Under the pieces are notes generated by a model. That model was given only the letters and a program-made list of their open reading frames with translations. It searched no databases and had not been told where the DNA came from. A program made the translations under genes and the position numbers. A stretch of DNA of 64,000 bases from Mastigias papua. Lineage: Eukaryota > Cnidaria > Scyphozoa > Rhizostomeae > Mastigiidae. Position 1 is the first letter of the stretch, and the number at the start of each line of letters is the position of its first letter. The stretch spans positions 5,032,517 to 5,096,516 of the forward strand of contig OZ025278.1 in the NCBI GenBank assembly GCA_964019165.1, read 5' to 3'. Positions 35,962 to 49,131 of this stretch are shown in pieces.

Positions 35962-36204
35962 CGCCAACGGTCTACACTTTTTGTGAATTAGTTTAATACT
36001 AGGTCAAATCTATTTTTCAAAAAAGTGTAGACCGTTGAGATATTTGCTAATTTTGCTGATAATGCTAAGTATTCGGCAGAGAATACACAACATGCACATA
36101 ATAGCATAGAGAGCAAAAGGCTTGGGAACCATTTTTGGGGTAATACTTCTCACTAGAAGGGACAGTGGGAGTTATAGACAGTGTAGACCGTTCTAGACCG
36201 TTGC
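35962..36204 (+). repeat. Inverted-repeat element, GGTCTACA type
   Basis: CAACGGTCTACACTTTTT at 35963 pairs with AAAAAGTGTAGACCGTTG at 36021. A distal doublet, GTGTAGACCGTTCTAGACCG, lies at 36180. Layout and spacing equal those of 31202-31441, with different but internally complementary arms. Confidence 0.6.
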
Positions 36205-37322
36205 CCGTAGCCATTGTGTACAAAGATGAAGTCATGCGAAGCGTGCAAACTGCGAAGGATAATTACGTGTCTATGGAGTTGATGACATAGTTATTGTAGT
36301 AGTAATGTAGCGCAACAATATTCACAGGATATAGCTGCTTTCTGGCTTTGAATATCAACATCGTGCTTGAAATCGGAAAGTTTTCCAAGAACAGTGATGA
36401 TTTCTAATGATGTCTATTTCCCGATCGTCAATAACGGAGCGATATTCGGGCGTTTGGTGGGGTAAGATGGAAGTATCTTTGTGTCCTCTCTAATTGCACG
36501 GCATATAAAAGTGGTAACTGTCAGTTTTATGCTGCTTCATACACTGGACTGATCGAATATAACTCCTGATGCTGTAACAGACTGAAAGGATTGGAATATT
36601 GCAGGGGAGAACTTGTTTCTGCCTACAACCTCAGTGCCAGAGTTACTGTAGGCAATTAAATAAGCTTTGTTCACACTATTCCTGCAAAGTGAAAAGGACA
36701 TTGCAGTGTCATGAGAGTCTGAAATAGTCTTCTACGCTTACTGTTAATGTTTTCTTAACTGGTACAATATGGAAATGCAGTAAAATAAAAATATTCAGCT
36801 TTGTAAAGGCTCAGCTTTAATCCCCCATCTCATGAGAGGACAGATTTCGCTTGCAGTTGATGTAGCTCTGGTTGTTATTTAAAAGGAAATTCTTTGAGCA
36901 CAAAAGTTGCAGGCTCGAAACTTCCTACATAATTTTAATGATATACAAAGAATAAGGTTTACTTATTTTCAGTTACACTTACCTCACTTGTACTAGTAAT
37001 GTACTGCAATGAATACATTTTTAGATACCCCAATGAAATCAAAACGTATAAACGTATATATGCTAATGATATGAAGATTAGATAATCGCAGTGCATTTCA
37101 ATTATTTTTGACAGCATTTGTACTATAGTTGAAAACTTCTAGATATTTTGCTGAATTTTCCTCAATACACTGCATATAAAGACATCAAATAAGCACGAAA
37201 GCTAATCATCCCGTAGAGATATGGCTCTGATTCTGCTAAAAATGAAATCAGCACCCTCGAAAACCTATTAGTATGATCCGTCGTTAGATCTCTACCTGTT
37301 CTCCTTAAATATGAGATTCAGA
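36205..37322 (+). other. Intergenic, nothing recognised
   Basis: AT-rich, no conserved frame, no match found to other parts of the window. Confidence 0.6.
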
Positions 37323-37596
37323 CAATGCCTGCCAAAAGTAGTTGGAACACCCACACATTTGTACTGATTTCCAACTCCTGCCGCTTCTCCTTGATACCAT
37401 TTAAAATGTAGACCCCTCCCCCCCCCCTGAAACAATGTTGATTCGATAGCGGGAGCCAGTAGCTTTAAAAACACGCATCACTTTTGGCCTTCGAGTTGCC
37501 CCGATTTGCTTCATACAACATTGTTTAAAGGGGAGGGGATATAGCTCATCTATAGCGTAAATCACAGCAAGTGTTCCAAGACTTTGGCAGGCATTG
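37323..37596 (+). mobile_element. Tc1/mariner-like MITE, 274 bp
   Basis: Inverted ends CAATGCCTGCCAAAAGT and its near complement at 37580-37596, followed by TA; the left TA reads GA. Each end carries GGAACAC inside. Non-coding interior with a C10 tract at about 37420. Confidence 0.75.
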
Positions 37597-38164
37597 TACA
37601 TGTGAGACCAGTTCACAAGAAGTATTTATTGAGAACTGATATGATAAGATGTTATGAATGTTAGACGTTTGAGGTATTTTAACTTCAAGGTGGGGGACTC
37701 TAACTGTGTGCCCATGTGAACCAGAAGAACGGTAGCGATGAACGAAGCTTCCCCGCATTAATTTCCTTCTGACTGTACTGGGCACCAGCTACTTTCTAAG
37801 GACACCAAATTTTTATATTGATCATCATAATAGTCACTATTTAAACTAGGCCTAGAGGGCTGCTGGAACTAACTGTTACCAACTGTGTATAAAATAACTT
37901 AGAACGATAATTAGAGAAAATTACTAACAGTCACATAACATAACAGACAGTCTACAGATAAAATTTAAGATTACAAGAAGACTTTTACAGCCCACTAATG
38001 GTGTGTGTATAAATATTGAAAATCCCACTTTAGCCATATTTATTTACAAACGATTCGGAGCCTTCAGTCAGGCAGTAATGAATGAATGGAATAGCAATAT
38101 TTAGAAATGTCCGTTTGGAGATGGTGGATAGGGTCAGATGGGTAGAAGTACTTACGCATTTAGG
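37597..38164 (+). other. Intergenic, nothing recognised
   Basis: Non-coding sequence between the MITE and the left edge of unit C. Confidence 0.6.
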
Positions 38165-39545
38165 GGGGAAGGGAGTTCCTAATAAGCGAACATGTTCCTT
38201 ACGAGTGGGAGTAGGAGTGGGAGTTTTTTCACTAATGTGGGAGTGTTTTCGCCAATTTGATTCGCACGTACCAATTGAATAACCCCCTCCCCCTCGGAAA
38301 TATTGATATTTGTTTGGTCAGGTCAGGTGTGATACTTTGACGTAAGTGCTTCTGCATGTAAGGTTATGTTTTCTTTGCTAGAGATTAATTTTTTTCTGTT
38401 GTCTCCTGTAGAGAGTTTTCTGTGGGTAAAGCTATTTTGCAAGTGCATCTAAAGCCAAACTTTATTATCAATGTACATTTTTTGCTTTAGATAGCAATAC
38501 TATTTGTGTTCAATTGACAGGCTATAGATCGCTTTTCTCATCTAGTTTTGTAAAAGGTCTTCCAATGTACTTATGAGTGTTGAGTCCATTCACTTGGCAG
38601 TATTATCAAGATATTAATATTTACTTTGTTAATTTATTGTTTGTCTTTATGGATGCTGGCACAATGCCCTTTACAGAATGGAGAGCCTTTGTTCAGATAT
38701 TCAAATAAATTTCTACTTTCTAATGAGAATTATGTATCTTTATGCATGGAGTCTAGTGATGACTTCTGATGCTCCTATTTAAAAGCATTCGGACAACATC
38801 AAGCACTGGTAGAAAACTTCTAATTTAATTGCAATGTTTTGGGACATTTTAAACTTTCTATGTGCATTTTTCCTATGGCCGAAACGGATATTGTTTTAGC
38901 ACTACAGAACTTAGGCATACCATGTAGCTGCACACTATTCACATACAAGGTGATCATCAAACTCTATCAATTTTGAAACATTTATTGCAAGTTTGATAAA
39001 TAGAACCTTGATTATGATCTGGGTGTACATTTTGTCATGATCAGTAGGCACAGATTAGATTTATTTTTCATTACAAAACGGATTGCAAAAGAATGCATGT
39101 CTTCAATCTTTTTCACATACATGCCTATTACCATGTCATATAACCATGACAGCAAAAAACTGCATTCCATTGCATTAAAATGACACCTTGCTGAGAGAGA
39201 GTCTCTTGCCACAAGCAGTGACTAGCCTCACGTATTGAAGTACGCAATTGAGGTAAATGTAAGAGAATTACCAGCAATACGGTTGCGTAACAATAGCATA
39301 AGAAGCAAGTCCCTGCTAAGACAAGCAGCATGCTGCAGATAATTATGTGGACCTGAATTAATTATCGCATGTACTTTTCTTTTACTAAGTGAAGAAGTCA
39401 CTAAATAATGTATACATATACGAAGGCATGCAATTAGACGTTAACGAGTTAAAGCAGTAGCCTTGACTCACAAGCACAGGTAGAGCAGATGCGCAACAAG
39501 CTAGTCTCATAGATGTAACATACTGGATTCTAACAGATATAAGAA

Positions 39546-39598
39546 ATGGGTGTTCTTGCCAGTAATGGAATTAGTATTCACCTAATAGCATTCATTGC
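39546..39598 (+). CDS. Signal-peptide exon 1a of the unit C lectin gene
   Basis: A 53-bp exon with GTAAGT donor, encoding the same MGVLASNGISIHLIAFIA as in unit B. Intact, and the only usable first exon left in unit C. Since the last exon has a stop, a transcript from here would make a truncated protein. Confidence 0.5.
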
Positions 39599-40318
39599 GT
39601 AAGTATGTTCTTAAGTTTAACTCGATAATGCATTTCAAAGTATTTCTTAAATACTGCTGTAGAGAGCCATTTCATATTTTCTAAGAACGATTTCACATTG
39701 TGATTTCATATGCTACATTAATGGTAGTTGCTGATTGGCACAACAATATTTGCGGCTAAAACTAGAATCTGAGAAATAAAATTTAACAACTGGCAATAAG
39801 TAGAATTTTTGCTCCTATTGAAAAGCATTCGGAAAACATCAAGCAAGGGTACAAAACGTCTAATTTAATTGGGATGTATTGGGAAATTTTATACTTCCCA
39901 TGTGATGTTGTCTTTCTGCATAAACAGATCTTGTTTTAGCACAGCAAACCTTGCATACACAAGGTAGCTGCACACTATTCATATACCAGATGAGCATCAA
40001 TCTCGATCAATTTGTACAGATTTATTAGAAGCTTGTTAAGTTAAACATTGATTGAAAAGTCTGTTGGTACTACAGAACTTCACTACAGCACGAAAAGCGG
40101 CACCATGTTTTATGCATGCTGATAAGCATTTGTCTTCCGACACTATTCAGAGTATGAAACGTCGGATAGCGACCGAAAGGTGAACAAAAATATATAGCCA
40201 GGTGCGGATACACTTGATATGACGAGGAATTATTTACTTGTTCACCATTGCTTACTTGAAGGGTGCAAGTGAGAAAATCAACTCTTTTTGTTTACACAAG
40301 ACTGGATTTTGAGTCTTA

Positions 40319-41321
40319 AGCCTGAAATACACGGTCCTTTTTTACCTCCATGTCCACCCAGTGGATTTCAAAAACACTAGAAAATAAGAGTATCTTTGAC
40401 ACATTCCATGTCATCATGTTCTCACTTTTCCCTTTTTAAAAAGATGGACATGTTCAAACTTCAGGCAAAACCAGATAGGTTTTTCTATTGTGCTTTTGAC
40501 AGGCGACAAGAAATCTTTTGTTCTGCCTGTCTCGCGTTACATAATAATATGTAACTTCGTGGAAAAAGGACAAAAGCATTGAAAAGCATTACCCAAATAG
40601 ACAGAAAATATCTTGTTAATGCCTTGGCCTGTTGAACAAATATTGCCACCGAGATCAAAGAGCTGGGAACTTGCTTTAAAATAAAAAGAGAGCGGCCTAC
40701 ATGCGGGTCGATAACAGAGTATTCGTCATTATCTGTGACTGGGGCCTCTATGAGGAGGAAGACTGTTAATGATTTAAAGTTCTAGTGGGGACTTATTCGA
40801 AAAGGGTAGTTTGAAGATGTAAAGCAATGTGCAGGAAGCCTCTACCAAACCCCAAAGAGTTGTTTGAATGATAGGCAAATGAAAACATTTGGCCCCTCAT
40901 GAGATCAATGTCAAATTTCAAAGTTGATCCAATCACCAAAGAACTTTCTCATAACTCTGGCCCCCTTCTCAGGCCTTGGGGCCCGGGGCAACCTGCTTCC
41001 ATTGCCCTACCTCTAGCTAGGTGTTCCAGACGTAATCACCTTTGCGTTTTTCAAATAACTTCAAATACCAAAACTATAGAGCCATCACATATACTTTGTA
41101 TTGGTTTTCCCATGGTGAAAGAACGAAAATAACAAGAGAAATGCCTTATTATGGTCTAAATGAAAGCACCAACTGTCCGTACTCCTCTATCTATTTAGGG
41201 AGCAACGGAGGAACAAGACGATCTTGTAAACGCCCTTCACTGATCAAATTGACCTAATCCTATTTGGCTAACACGTGAAAACTTGTGAATTCTTGTAGAA
41301 AAGGACCGTGCACTTCAGGCT
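40319..41321 (+). mobile_element. Harbinger-type non-autonomous element, 1003 bp
   Basis: Terminal inverted repeats begin AGCCTGAA and include CACGGTCCTTTT; 27 positions with 3 mismatches. Flanked by TTA on both sides (40316-40318, 41322-41324). The unit B site at 12433-12435 reads TTA once, with matching flanks, so both edges are exact. A 3-bp TWA duplication is the mark of PIF/Harbinger. No transposase frame inside. Confidence 0.85.
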
Positions 41322-41787
41322 TTAATGTAAACTGATTCCAAATACACTTAAATGAAAGGACCATCTTGCTCGCCTTATGATCCGAAGATTATCATCTGAA
41401 TATGTTTTGGCACATTCAGGATATTTAATGAGATGTTGTTCTATGGCCGAATCACTTTCCTTTTCATTTTAGAAGTAGAGTTTTTACACATGCGAGGTGG
41501 CTGTTCTCTTATAGCGCTTTTTGTCCTGATGCTCTTGGAGACATGTTGTTTTATTCTCTCAGCTAGTGCGTCCTACGTACCGAGCATCACATCTGCACGA
41601 AAATTCGTAAACTATTCAATTGTTTTGAGTGGTAAGAACGCTATCTTTTTAGCAGATGGTAGTATGACCTTAGTTTTGTAGACCAGAAGAGTTTCACAGC
41701 ATAGAAACAGGATTTAATGGCGTTGTTAATTTGGTTTTCAAATTTTGATGAAACATTACCAATCCAGGGCAATTTTAGGTAAACCAG

Positions 41788-42078
41788 TCACTTCATGGTA
41801 CCGCATGTTTCTTCCGCAGCAAAGTTGGCAAGTTTTTCCTTAATACAAGAAAGAAGGAAGTAATCTGGATATACATTGTCAATGAGCAGTTGTTGTAGTC
41901 TGTCAAGCTCTGAGTCTAATTTAGTTTTGGAGCAAATCATAATTGTTCTGTGAACTAAGGTTTTAACAAGGCTAATTTGTCTTGCTTTTGGGCTCAAGAC
42001 ATTCCAATGGATGTATTGCCCTGTAAACGTTGGCTTCCTGTAAACGCTGGTAGGAAATCCAGTGCCCTCTTTTTCCAC
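41788..42078 (-). pseudogene. Penelope-like RT C-terminal fragment, unit C
   Basis: Twin of 12914-13204: GFPTSVYRKPTFTGQY, SPKARQISL, LVHRTIMICS. Part of the dead element above. Confidence 0.8.
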
Positions 42079-42817
42079 TAAATATCTAGGAAATTCAAGG
42101 AGTTGCTTCGCTGCTTCTCTATTGTGAATTCTAAAGCTGGATGCAGCAAGTTAAGTTTTCCAAGGAAGAATTAACAATCCAGCTTGGTACCAAAGATGAC
42201 ACTAGCAACTTGATTATATAAGAAAAGAACCTTGATTGTGACCTGGGCTTACATATTTCAAAACCAATTGGCACAGTTTGGATTAATTTGTCATAACAAA
42301 ACCTGATTCCAAAAGAATGCTTCCTCACAACTTAATTCACAAATATGTCCCATTAAACATCTTCACACAAATTATTGCTTTCAACATACATTACAGGTGC
42401 CTATAACCATGGCGTATAACAATGACAAAGACGTCATTCCATTTCATTGAAATAGCACCTTACTGCGAGAGAGTTCCTTGCCACAAGCAGTAAGCAGCCC
42501 CAAGTATTGAAGCATGCGTTTGAAGTACCCGTATAATATTGATCTGCAATATATTAGCTTAATAATACCATTTATCAAGAAGAGGCAAGTTACTGCTAAG
42601 ACCGGCTGCATACATTAGATTAGATTTAAGGATTTGAAATAATTATCACATGTACTTTTTTACTAAATAGGTAAGACACTGGATAATTTATATATACAGA
42701 CGTGCAGTTAGACGTCAATGAGTTACAGCAGCAGCCTTGCTAACAAGCAATGGTAGTACAGGTACACAACAAGCTTGTCTTATGAAGGCAACATTCAGGT
42801 TTGCAAAAGATGCAAGA

Positions 42818-42870
42818 ATGGGTTTTATCGTTATCATTTGACTAATTATTCAACTTATAGCACTGATTGC
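42818..42870 (+). pseudogene. Signal-peptide exon 1b of unit C, with nonsense codon
   Basis: A 53-bp exon matching 13926-13978. Codon 8 is TGA (42839-42841) where unit B has AGA. The donor has become GTAAGC. The TATAAA upstream of unit B's ATG reads TATGAA here. This first exon can no longer give a protein. Confidence 0.75.
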
Positions 42871-45800
42871 GTAAGCATTGGTTCAAGTTTACCACATTGG
42901 TGCAGTTCAAATTATTCTTTAAATAACGCTGTAGAGAGTGATTTCTAACTTTCTAAGCCTTAGAATTATTTACTGAGTAATTTCTTATTGTGATTTCATA
43001 TCTTTTATTAATGTTAGTTTATGATTGGCACAACAATATTCGAAAATTCAAGCTAAGATCTGTACCATACAAATTTAACTAAATGCAATTAGTAGGATTT
43101 TCATGGCTCAAGGGAGCAGTGCAAGATAGAACAGTTTGCATGAGTGATAATGTGCATTTACCGTAAATTCTCTACCCCCGGGGGCTTATTGATGTCAGGC
43201 ACTCTAGAGGGAGGGCTTATTGGAGAGGGGGCTTATAAGAAAACGGGGTAATTACACTTTTAGAAAATCTTTAATAGTATACTGTATATTTGCTGCTTGA
43301 AAATAGAGAACAATACTGAAATTGATTAGTTTATACATCATAGGTTCCCAGCAGAACAAACAAAATTAAATGATTATGTGGTGACCGAAGACATACACGC
43401 TAAAGGTTGGGAATGATTGTTTACTGAGTGTGATCACGTTTAAACGTACTTACTCCTATGAAGCTTAGTTACGCTTGGTACTATTCAATATGATATAAAG
43501 GGGGGGGGGCTTAATAGAGAGGAAGGCTTAATAAGCTTTTTAGTCCAGAAAGGGGGACTTATTGGAGAAGGGGGCTTAATTGAGAAGGTAGGTTAAAAGG
43601 AGAATTTACGGTATGCTGAAAACAAAGACATTAGGGTTATCCACTGAATTTCATTACAATTCTCAAACTGTAATTAACAGTTGATTTCTGAACAATCCGA
43701 CCGCTAAACTGGATTGATCAAAGTAGCACTCATTTACATTTATACGTAGCAAAAAACAATTTGGCTGCATTTGATATTGATGAACTCCCTAAGATACAAA
43801 AGCTCTAATAAATCCATTTCAATAAAAAGAGCTTAGGCCGCATTATCAGAGGCCATGAAAGAAAGGTAGTGAGTGCAAGGGGTGATATACCTCCATTTTG
43901 TGTCATGTGTCAGCCGCTGTACGTACAATTTTTAGTATGAGGCCTTGTTAGTAAATCTAGATATTGCTTGCTCTTTTCAGCTTTAATGTAATCATCCCTA
44001 ATGTCCTAGCAATAGATTAAGACATCCTTCGTTACTTCCTGCTCTTAGGACCCCAATAAACACGGGAGCAGCAATAAGCGTTGGGGGGGGGAAGGAATAA
44101 GTGGAAAGGGATTGGCAGTAAGACTAATTTCTATCAATCTGTCTTCATACAAACCTCTCGATAGAAGCACTTCAAATAATTACCGGTAATTTTTGAGGCA
44201 TGATTACGAGTGGTAGATAAAACTAAAGTAACATCTGTACACACCTAGTCAGAAATGAGTACTCAGTAATTTAGATTTCTTCCAGGTGTCCCTTAGACAT
44301 ATAGAGAATTGAAACAAGAAGGAACCCAAAACTGGGATCTGGAAATTTCTTGCAACACATTAATGGGAGAATGCTCATTGGGGACCTAATAGTAAATCAA
44401 TCGCAAAGAGCAAACGCTACACAAAATTAGATCTCCATGATACATTTTAGTACACCAGAGACACCACACACAGCCCTTCGATACGGCAAGTTAAAGCTCA
44501 TAGCGCTCCCACACCAATTACTCAAGAGATCATTGTTGTCTTGATGTAACTTCAAACTTTACAAGCATTTAGAGTGTCACACATTGAAATATGTAAGTTG
44601 AATGAAGTTACTACAATTTAAGTAACAGTGTGAAGATTTCCTCCAGATATACTGCATACGGCCTACTTTTAGTGCACCATCTGAGGTAGCAATAAAATAA
44701 ACCAGCAGTTAGCAGGTTAGAACTCATCACGACTTGCAGCTTATAATTACAGCGTCATTAGTTCCTTAGCTCCAAACTTCTACAAAATAATTCTAATCTC
44801 CTCTCTATTCTTATTTTCGTAGTAAAGTTGTTGTGTCTCCTCACTTGAATAGTGCACTATTTTTAAAATTTTAGTGTGAGATGGTCTTTTGTCTATTCTA
44901 ACAAGCAGCATATAAATTCTGTAATTCCCTGCATCAATAATTGACGTTATCATTCCTTTCTCCTAATAAAAGCACATGTTGCCATCCTTGATCAACTCAG
45001 AACAACCACGAATGATGAACGCCTGCGGTTCGAGGAGTGAATTTTTGTAGGTCCGGTAACGTTACAGTGAAGTATCAAGCAGAAGAAGCTATGCTAAGAA
45101 CATCAATAATAGAACTTCAAACTTCTTGCTGTAGTGACAGTGTAAGATTACATTCACCGATTAAAGAAATTTCATAAGAATAACCAATGTCAAAACAAGT
45201 CGTGATTTCAATTTGAGCATTGTGATTCTTTTCTATTGCTTGATGAATTACAACTGAACGATGTCCATTCACTTTTCGAGCAGTTAAAATGATCACTGTC
45301 AAAAGTTATGCATGTGTTTATGCTGTAAAAAGGGCTGCGTCAGTTAAAACACTGTTCGGATTTCTATTCTTTTCCATCATATAGTCCATGGGAAAAATAT
45401 ACAAAATATTTTTACGACTTAACTGTTGTCCAGCGGTACCTTCAATGGCATGTGTTTTCATTGCAAGTAAGCCAACACACTTATTGTACAATTCTCTGGA
45501 AAGGAATGTCGTCGAAGTGATAAAGACCTTACCTGCTTATTGCTAGCTTTCTTAATTAGTTAGAACCGAAATGGATATCCAAACAGACTGCTGACTTCAT
45601 TGTAACTCTTCGTGAAAAATCTTAATTCTAACATAACTTAGATTAAGCATTCCTCATCATTGTGGTGAAAGGTAGTTTGATAACTTTGTTACCCGAAGTT
45701 TACATTTAATGGACCTTCTTGGGAATAACTTAAACAAGGCCCAAATGACGTAATTAACTGAGCATCATATACCAATAGCATAGTCGCAAACAACTGAAAG

Positions 45801-47073
45801 GCCGATAGGCAGCTTGAAGATGACTGATTGAGCTACCTACTATTGAGGCTAGCCCCAAGAGCGTGTGATTAATAATTTTTCGCATGGATTTCTGTTGCGG
45901 TGTCAAGTGGTATGCCATAGAGAATAGCTCTGGTTACCATAAAACAAACAAGAAGCGCATAATCTAATAGCTGCTGGGCAATGGTAAAGAATACAAATGA
46001 TGATGACTAACAACATAATTGGAGAATATTTGAAAAAGATGACACAGAAAATGAATTGAGCTTGTATGTTTTGGAAGCATCAGCCATGCTGAGCCCAAGT
46101 TGTACAATTGGAAAGCCATCAATGCCTAACAGCGTTGACAAATGGAGCTAGTAGTAAGATGAAGCAGCAGTTGTTACAAATTGCACCCCTTCATTTTAGT
46201 AATGCTCAGTTAGGTCCGAAAATTCTTAGTTCTCAAACTGTAGCTTTGCATTCCAGAAGTTGAGTTCACTAATGATGATCTTAGGTGTCATTATTCGAAC
46301 TATGCATAGGTGAGCTGTTCAAAATAAAAAGTTTCCCTTCAGTCAATAAGCCATAGCATGTATAACAATTGAAGTTGTGTGCTTTTGAACTGGTGCCGAG
46401 GCTAATCATTAGCAGACGCTCAAACAAAAATGACGTGCTTAAACAATAATAAAAATGACAAGCTAAAACAAACCTAGAATTAGCAAACACTCAAATAATA
46501 ACAAAAATTGTTGTAGGTTTTCTTTGATACATTCTTTAAGAAGCATGTTCTATAAAGCGATAACCCAAACGCAAAAATGCACGTTTAGAATTGATTGCAT
46601 TAATCATTTCCTCCATCAGGGGCAGAAGACGTTACCTAGCCCGTAACCACGGGGTGTCCTTGGGGCAAGGCCCCCTTGGTATTCCAAAACGAACTCTCAT
46701 GAATCATTTGCAACACTTTGTCAGAATTCTACCAAGATCATATAATTCTAAGGACCCTGAGCTCTACCGTGCCTACTAAGCCGTCCAGCGACAATAATAC
46801 GCCACTTTTCATTATACAAGGCAATCCATTGAATTGTACTATATTTACAAACTAAGAACGATGTACCTGACTCATACCTCTCCTGGTCCATGCATTATTA
46901 TCTCGAAAATCTCTGATAATTTCACAATTCTGACAGAGCCATGTATATTCTCTGTTATCCTTTGTAGTATTATTTTGAAAGAAAAGCATATATATTACGA
47001 GTTACTCTTTTAGCAAGAATAAATTTCTTAATACTAAGATTTTATGGATTGACTTTGTTCCGTATCTTTTTAG
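42871..47073 (+). other. Intron 1 of the unit C gene
   Basis: Colinear with 13979-18613. Contains the 451-bp MITE and the empty site for unit B's LINE at about 46140. Confidence 0.7.
43161..43611 (+). mobile_element. MITE with TA target duplication, 451 bp
   Basis: Inverted ends CCGTAAATTCTC and GAGAATTTACGG, flanked by TA (43159-43160, 43612-43613). The unit B site at about 14258 reads TA once. The interior has repeated GGGGGCTTATT-like motifs near both ends in mirrored order. TA duplication suits the Tc1/mariner group. Confidence 0.85.
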
Positions 47074-47371
47074 TCATGCTGCAAATGCATATATACTGAG
47101 ATTACCTTGCTTGACATATGCAAACTTCAGCATTGTAAAACCAAACTCAACATTGACTGGGCATGTTTTGGAGACATACAATAATCTGAATGCAGATGAA
47201 TGCGAAAATAAATGCATTGAGCATAGATTATGCAAGTCAATAAATACAAGGAACTCAAATGGAGCGAATTGTCAACTGAATAGTAAAACCAATGAGAATC
47301 CATTTGATAATGTGACATTGGCAGAGAATATTGGATGGGAATACAAGACAACGGACTATAATGCCAGAAAT
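47074..47371 (+). CDS. PAN/apple-domain exon of the unit C lectin gene
   Basis: A 298-bp exon, same borders and phases as 18614-18911 (acceptor CGTATCTTTTTAG, donor GTATGT). The encoded PAN domain is almost residue-for-residue the same as in unit B. Open, but it belongs to a gene whose last exon is interrupted. Confidence 0.8.
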
Positions 47372-47734
47372 GTATGTTTTATCCTAGTGATATTGTTGAT
47401 GCATTTAAAAGACGAATTTGCATTATAGATTCCTTTTCATGCATCAATGATTGTTCTGAGGCCTAGTGGTGAGAGAGTGAAGGTTAGAACGTATTACATG
47501 TACATTATTTGACACTAGAACATAATTAAATGATGTGAAGACAAAAATGCCTGATAGTTACGTAAAGAGACTATCTTTTCCACTTTAGAGTGAGTAGCTT
47601 CTGCAAAGAAGCTTGGAGAAATTCAGTACTACAGTACTATTTTTTATTGTGAATGGAATCACATACTATTAATTCACGTTATTCAGATTGCTATTAGCGT
47701 CACAAAATAGATGTGTAATTCACTGAATGAGTTT

Positions 47735-47881
47735 TGAATGAATGAATGATTGAATGATTGAATGAATGAATGAATGAATGAATGAATGAGTGAGTGAAGG
47801 AATGAATAAATGAATGTATGAATGAACGACTGAAGGAATGTATGAATGAATTAATGAATTAGTGAATTAATGAATTAATGA
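47735..47881 (+). repeat. (GAAT)n tract with derived variants
   Basis: About 145 bases of GAAT/GATT/GTAT tetramers in intron 2, expanded relative to the short AATT tract at 19277-19305. Confidence 0.85.
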
Positions 47882-48385
47882 TTAGAGGAATGAAAGGCTA
47901 AATTAATTCAGAGATGTGTGAACGAATGACAAGATGACTGATTAGCAGCTCTTTACTTACAAGTTGAATCATTAGATTTTAATTGGCAAGTCAATCTTGA
48001 AAGTAGGAGTGTCTGACTGATCAAATATGCTGACAGATAGACTGTTTGGCTATTTTAGTTCCTGAATTAATGACTAACTGAATAAAGAATGAAATGAATA
48101 AGTGCAGGGCTGACTAAGTAAATAGCTATCCGAATCGTAAACCGGTTGGTTAAACACCTCATTGACTAACTGACTTTCTGCCTACTGATAGTTTTGTTGT
48201 TGTACTAGCTGAATACATAATTGAGTAGCTGGTGTACTTATGTGTGACTTACTATACTGCGAATGACTATTGATTTTATACAAGCCACTATAAATCAAAC
48301 TACTATCATAATGACATTTGAAATATTTGTTACTGTCAAAGATAAACCACTATATGCTGTTAGTAAGCCTTGCACCTTACTTCAG

Positions 48386-48485
48386 ATTGGATATGTATGT
48401 GAAGAGAAAAGCCCGTGCACTTGTGGAATGACGTGCATTGATGCTTGTACAACCCCAGGGTATGAATGCCAAGATACTGGTACTG
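48386..48485 (+). CDS. EGF-like exon of the unit C lectin gene
   Basis: 100 bp, TACTTCAG acceptor and GTATGT donor, phase 0 to 1, encoding CEEKSPCTCGMTCIDAC and PGYECQDTGT. Open and nearly identical to the A and B exons. Confidence 0.72.
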
Positions 48486-49131
48486 GTATGTTACAAGTCA
48501 CTTACTTCATACTGCTGTCAAAATACATGTTGAAATGTTACTTATATTTCCGAGAACAGCTTATGTAAGATTAACTTAATCCTGCAAATCATCGCCATTT
48601 ACTATGAGTTCATATACTCATTATTGATTGTTAGTTTATTTGGGTTGTATTAAGGCATTTATTCATATCAATTAAACCATGTTCAGGCCTTGCGTTTGCT
48701 ATAAAATTCCTTACTCTAAGAAAGTGAATAGGTGAGCACAAAACTAGCGATCATGTATTCATTAGGAAGAAAAGTAATTTGAATGCTTAGAACAAGTTTT
48801 AAAGTGAAAATAAAGCACAAATTTAAATAAATCAAACATTTTATCATAATACTTACCTAATAGTAATTTTAACAAAAAGAAAAGGATCTTCAATGATAGG
48901 GATATAAACTCGCTGTATATTAATTTTTGCTATTTCCTTCATTCATACTATCATACGATATGATTAGTCTGTAAATGCTTTTTGTGTATAGGACATTGTG
49001 TCTTACTAGAAATTCATAATCAAAAGGAGGAATTAGCTAGAAAGTTAATTTTGGACTGTCCTGGATATGATTAGTTTAAGACATTTTATAAATAAAACTA
49101 CACTCTTCATGATAGAAAGAATTAATTTCAG

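Larger units (their letters stand above)
40053..42227 (-). mobile_element. Penelope-like element, unit C copy, with nested insertion
   Basis: Same insertion as 12171-13355 (flanks AAACATTGAT and AACCTTGAT). RT remnant SVYRKPTFTGQYIHW near 42020, endonuclease remnant near 41540, dead hammerhead near 40150. A 1003-bp Harbinger-type element splits it at 40319-41321. Confidence 0.8.
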
